Source of the DNA: Polaromonas sp.
Lineage (GTDB): Bacteria > Pseudomonadota > Gammaproteobacteria > Burkholderiales > Burkholderiaceae_C
Direction: 5' to 3'
NCBI RefSeq assembly: GCF_012927455.1
Contig: NZ_JABBPE010000016.1
Location: forward strand, 558,001 to 622,000
DNA: 64,000 nucleotides
Each line of letters starts with the position of its first letter. The first letter of the stretch is position 1. Below the pieces are notes generated by a model. That model was not told the origin of the DNA, ran no database searches, and saw only the letters and a list, made by a program, of their open reading frames with translations. Shown here piece by piece: positions 62,893 through 64,000 of this stretch. A program made the position numbers and the translations under genes.

Positions 62893-63735
62893 ATGTGCTT
62901 TTTATGCGATGCCAAACACGCCGCCTGGCCCGGCCGCCGCGCCTTTTTGCTGGCCGCTGCCGGCGTGGCGGCGACCGGCGTCGTCATGCCTGTGCGGGCT
63001 CAGGTCAACGTTGGCGGTCCCTCGTCGCTGCGCAGCCTGGTGCCGGCTGACGAGCTGGAAGGCGCGGCCACCCAGGAATATTCCCAGCTGCTGGCCGAGG
63101 CCCGTTCCAAGGGCGTGCTGGCGCCCCCCGGCAGCCCGCAATTGCAGCGGCTGCGCAGCATTGCCGCGCGCCTGGTGCCGCAAACCACGCAATGGAACGA
63201 GCGAGCCAAACAATGGCAATGGGAAGTCAATCTGGTAAGCAGCAAGCAGATCAACGCGTTTTGCATGCCGGGCGGCAAGATCGCCTTTTACACCGGCATT
63301 CTGGAGCAGCTCAAGCTCAGCGACGACGAAACCGCCATGATCATGGGCCACGAAATGGCGCATGCGCTGCGCGAGCATGCGCGCGCGCGCATCGCCAAAA
63401 GCCAGGGCACCGGGGCCATCCTGTCGCTGGGCGCGCAATTGTTTGGTTTGGGGCAGCTTGGCGATGTGGCGGCCGGTATCGGCACGCAATTGCTCACGCT
63501 GCGTTTCAGCCGTGAAGACGAAACCGACGCCGATCTGGTCGGGCTGGAACTGGCGGCGCGCGGCGGCTACAACCCGCAAGCCGCCGTCAGCCTCTGGGAA
63601 AAAATGGCCCAGGCCGGCGGCGGCGCGGGTGGCCCGAGCTTTTTGTCGACCCACCCCTCCGGTCCGGCGCGCATTCAGCAGCTGCAGGCCAACGTTCCCA
63701 AGGTTCAGGGCCTCTACCAGCGCGCACGCGGCTGA
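62893..63735 (+). CDS. M48-family metalloprotease with Tat-like signal
   Basis: A 280-residue exported peptidase. The N-terminus has PGRRAFLLAAAGVAATG, a twin-arginine-like signal, ending near residue 36. The zinc motif HEMAH is at residues 153-157, with the third ligand in REDETDADLVG. The domain resembles the LoiP/BepA periplasmic M48 peptidases that survey outer-membrane proteins. The gene is divergent from ampG, with 25 bases between starts, so the promoters must overlap. Confidence 0.9.
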   Translation: MCFLCDAKHAAWPGRRAFLLAAAGVAATGVVMPVRAQVNVGGPSSLRSLVPADELEGAATQEYSQLLAEARSKGVLAPPGSPQLQRLRSIAARLVPQTTQWNERAKQWQWEVNLVSSKQINAFCMPGGKIAFYTGILEQLKLSDDETAMIMGHEMAHALREHARARIAKSQGTGAILSLGAQLFGLGQLGDVAAGIGTQLLTLRFSREDETDADLVGLELAARGGYNPQAAVSLWEKMAQAGGGAGGPSFLSTHPSGPARIQQLQANVPKVQGLYQRARG

Positions 63736-63819
63736 AGCCGCATCGGCGCGCATACAACACCTCCGCAAGTTTCGCGCAGATCTTGGGCCGAGCAATGAGC
63801 ACGCGCTTTAAGATGCGGG

Positions 63820-63966
63820 ATGCTTGATCCCGTTACCTGTGTTACACAGTGCAATTCGCCCGCCCCGCTTTCCGGCGCGCTTGGCGAGCCATCCCTCCTC
63901 CAGCGCATGCGCGGCCTTGCCGCCTCGCTAGCTTTGAAGCCCGCCACGGCAGGGCTGGCGGCATGA
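63820..63966 (+). CDS. Small ORF of 48 codons upstream of the last gene
   Basis: The frame reads MLDPVTCVTQCNSPAPLSG to GLAA and its TGA overlaps the following ATG as ATGA. The overlap suggests translational coupling, but composition and length are not convincing and no family is recognised. Confidence 0.25.
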   Translation: MLDPVTCVTQCNSPAPLSGALGEPSLLQRMRGLAASLALKPATAGLAA

Positions 63967-64000
63967 GCATCACCGATCCGGCTTTTCTGGCATTTCTAGA
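63963..64000 (+). CDS. 5' end of an unidentified gene, truncated by the window
   Basis: ATG 63963 starts MSITDPAFLAFL and the frame is open to the window edge. Too little is visible for an assignment. Confidence 0.4.
   Translation, partial: MSITDPAFLAFL

Overview
The window is high-GC and reads as a chromosomal segment of a betaproteobacterium of the order Burkholderiales, most likely family Comamonadaceae (Rhodoferax/Polaromonas-like). The pointers are a methionine synthase split into two genes with a SAH riboswitch between them, a glnK-amtB pair behind a sigma-54 promoter, an AmtB with an Ala/Pro-rich leader, and two families of short dispersed repeats that I associate with this family. 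The genus is inference. No rRNA, tRNA, CRISPR array, intact insertion sequence or prophage was seen.

Layout. 1-2.5 kb: 3' part of an anaerobic RNR activase, then a serine acetyltransferase-like gene overlapping a family-2 glycosyltransferase. 2.6-5.2 kb (minus): recQ carrying a repeat insertion and a decayed rhodanese gene. 5.3-9.4 kb: methionine synthase in two genes. 9.5-11 kb: a glycine-zipper protein and an outer-membrane protein. 11.4-23.1 kb (minus): a three-gene secondary-metabolite operon (Sfp-type phosphopantetheinyl transferase, NRPS, PKS). 23.3-27.1 kb: comM-like ATPase diverging from glnK-amtB. 27.2-31.8 kb: SMP-30-like lactonase, glcE, glcF, a YoaK-family protein. 31.8-39.9 kb: a hyfBCEFGI-like complex lying between the two ends of a broken SulP transporter gene. 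40-47.3 kb: small stress and regulatory genes, a CHASE3 kinase, an EamA exporter, lplT, alr, an RDD protein and a panE relic. 47.4-51.8 kb: four genes for lipid phosphate and lipid-carrier metabolism. 51.9-54 kb: radA and a dead toxin-antitoxin pair. 54-64 kb: metallophosphoesterase, ilvE, a zinc-finger protein, waaF, an alpha/beta hydrolase, a two-component system, an AmpG-type permease and an M48 protease.

The main candidate for an undescribed system is the operon at 11.4-23.1 kb. Its NRPS starts with a formyltransferase domain, keeps only the C-terminal half of a condensation domain, and has an adenylation domain whose specificity residues read as glycine. That adenylation domain is split by a luciferase-like monooxygenase domain. 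The partner PKS has KS-AT-KR-DH-ACP-TE, with KR ahead of DH. Together they could make and release one small N-formylglycine-derived acid from a single C2 extension.

The second is the hyf-like complex. Its large subunit has lost all four cysteines that would bind Ni-Fe, so it should be an energy-converting hydrogenase-related (Ehr) complex and not a hydrogenase. It sits inside a broken sulP gene.

A third theme is repeat-driven gene remodelling. One repeat family of about a dozen copies supplies in-frame coding sequence inside metH and the last codons of glcF, waaF and ampG. A second family sits in frame in the zinc domain of recQ and between hyfB and hyfC. Decayed genes (rhodanese, sulP, panE, AbrB/PIN toxin-antitoxin) are frequent.
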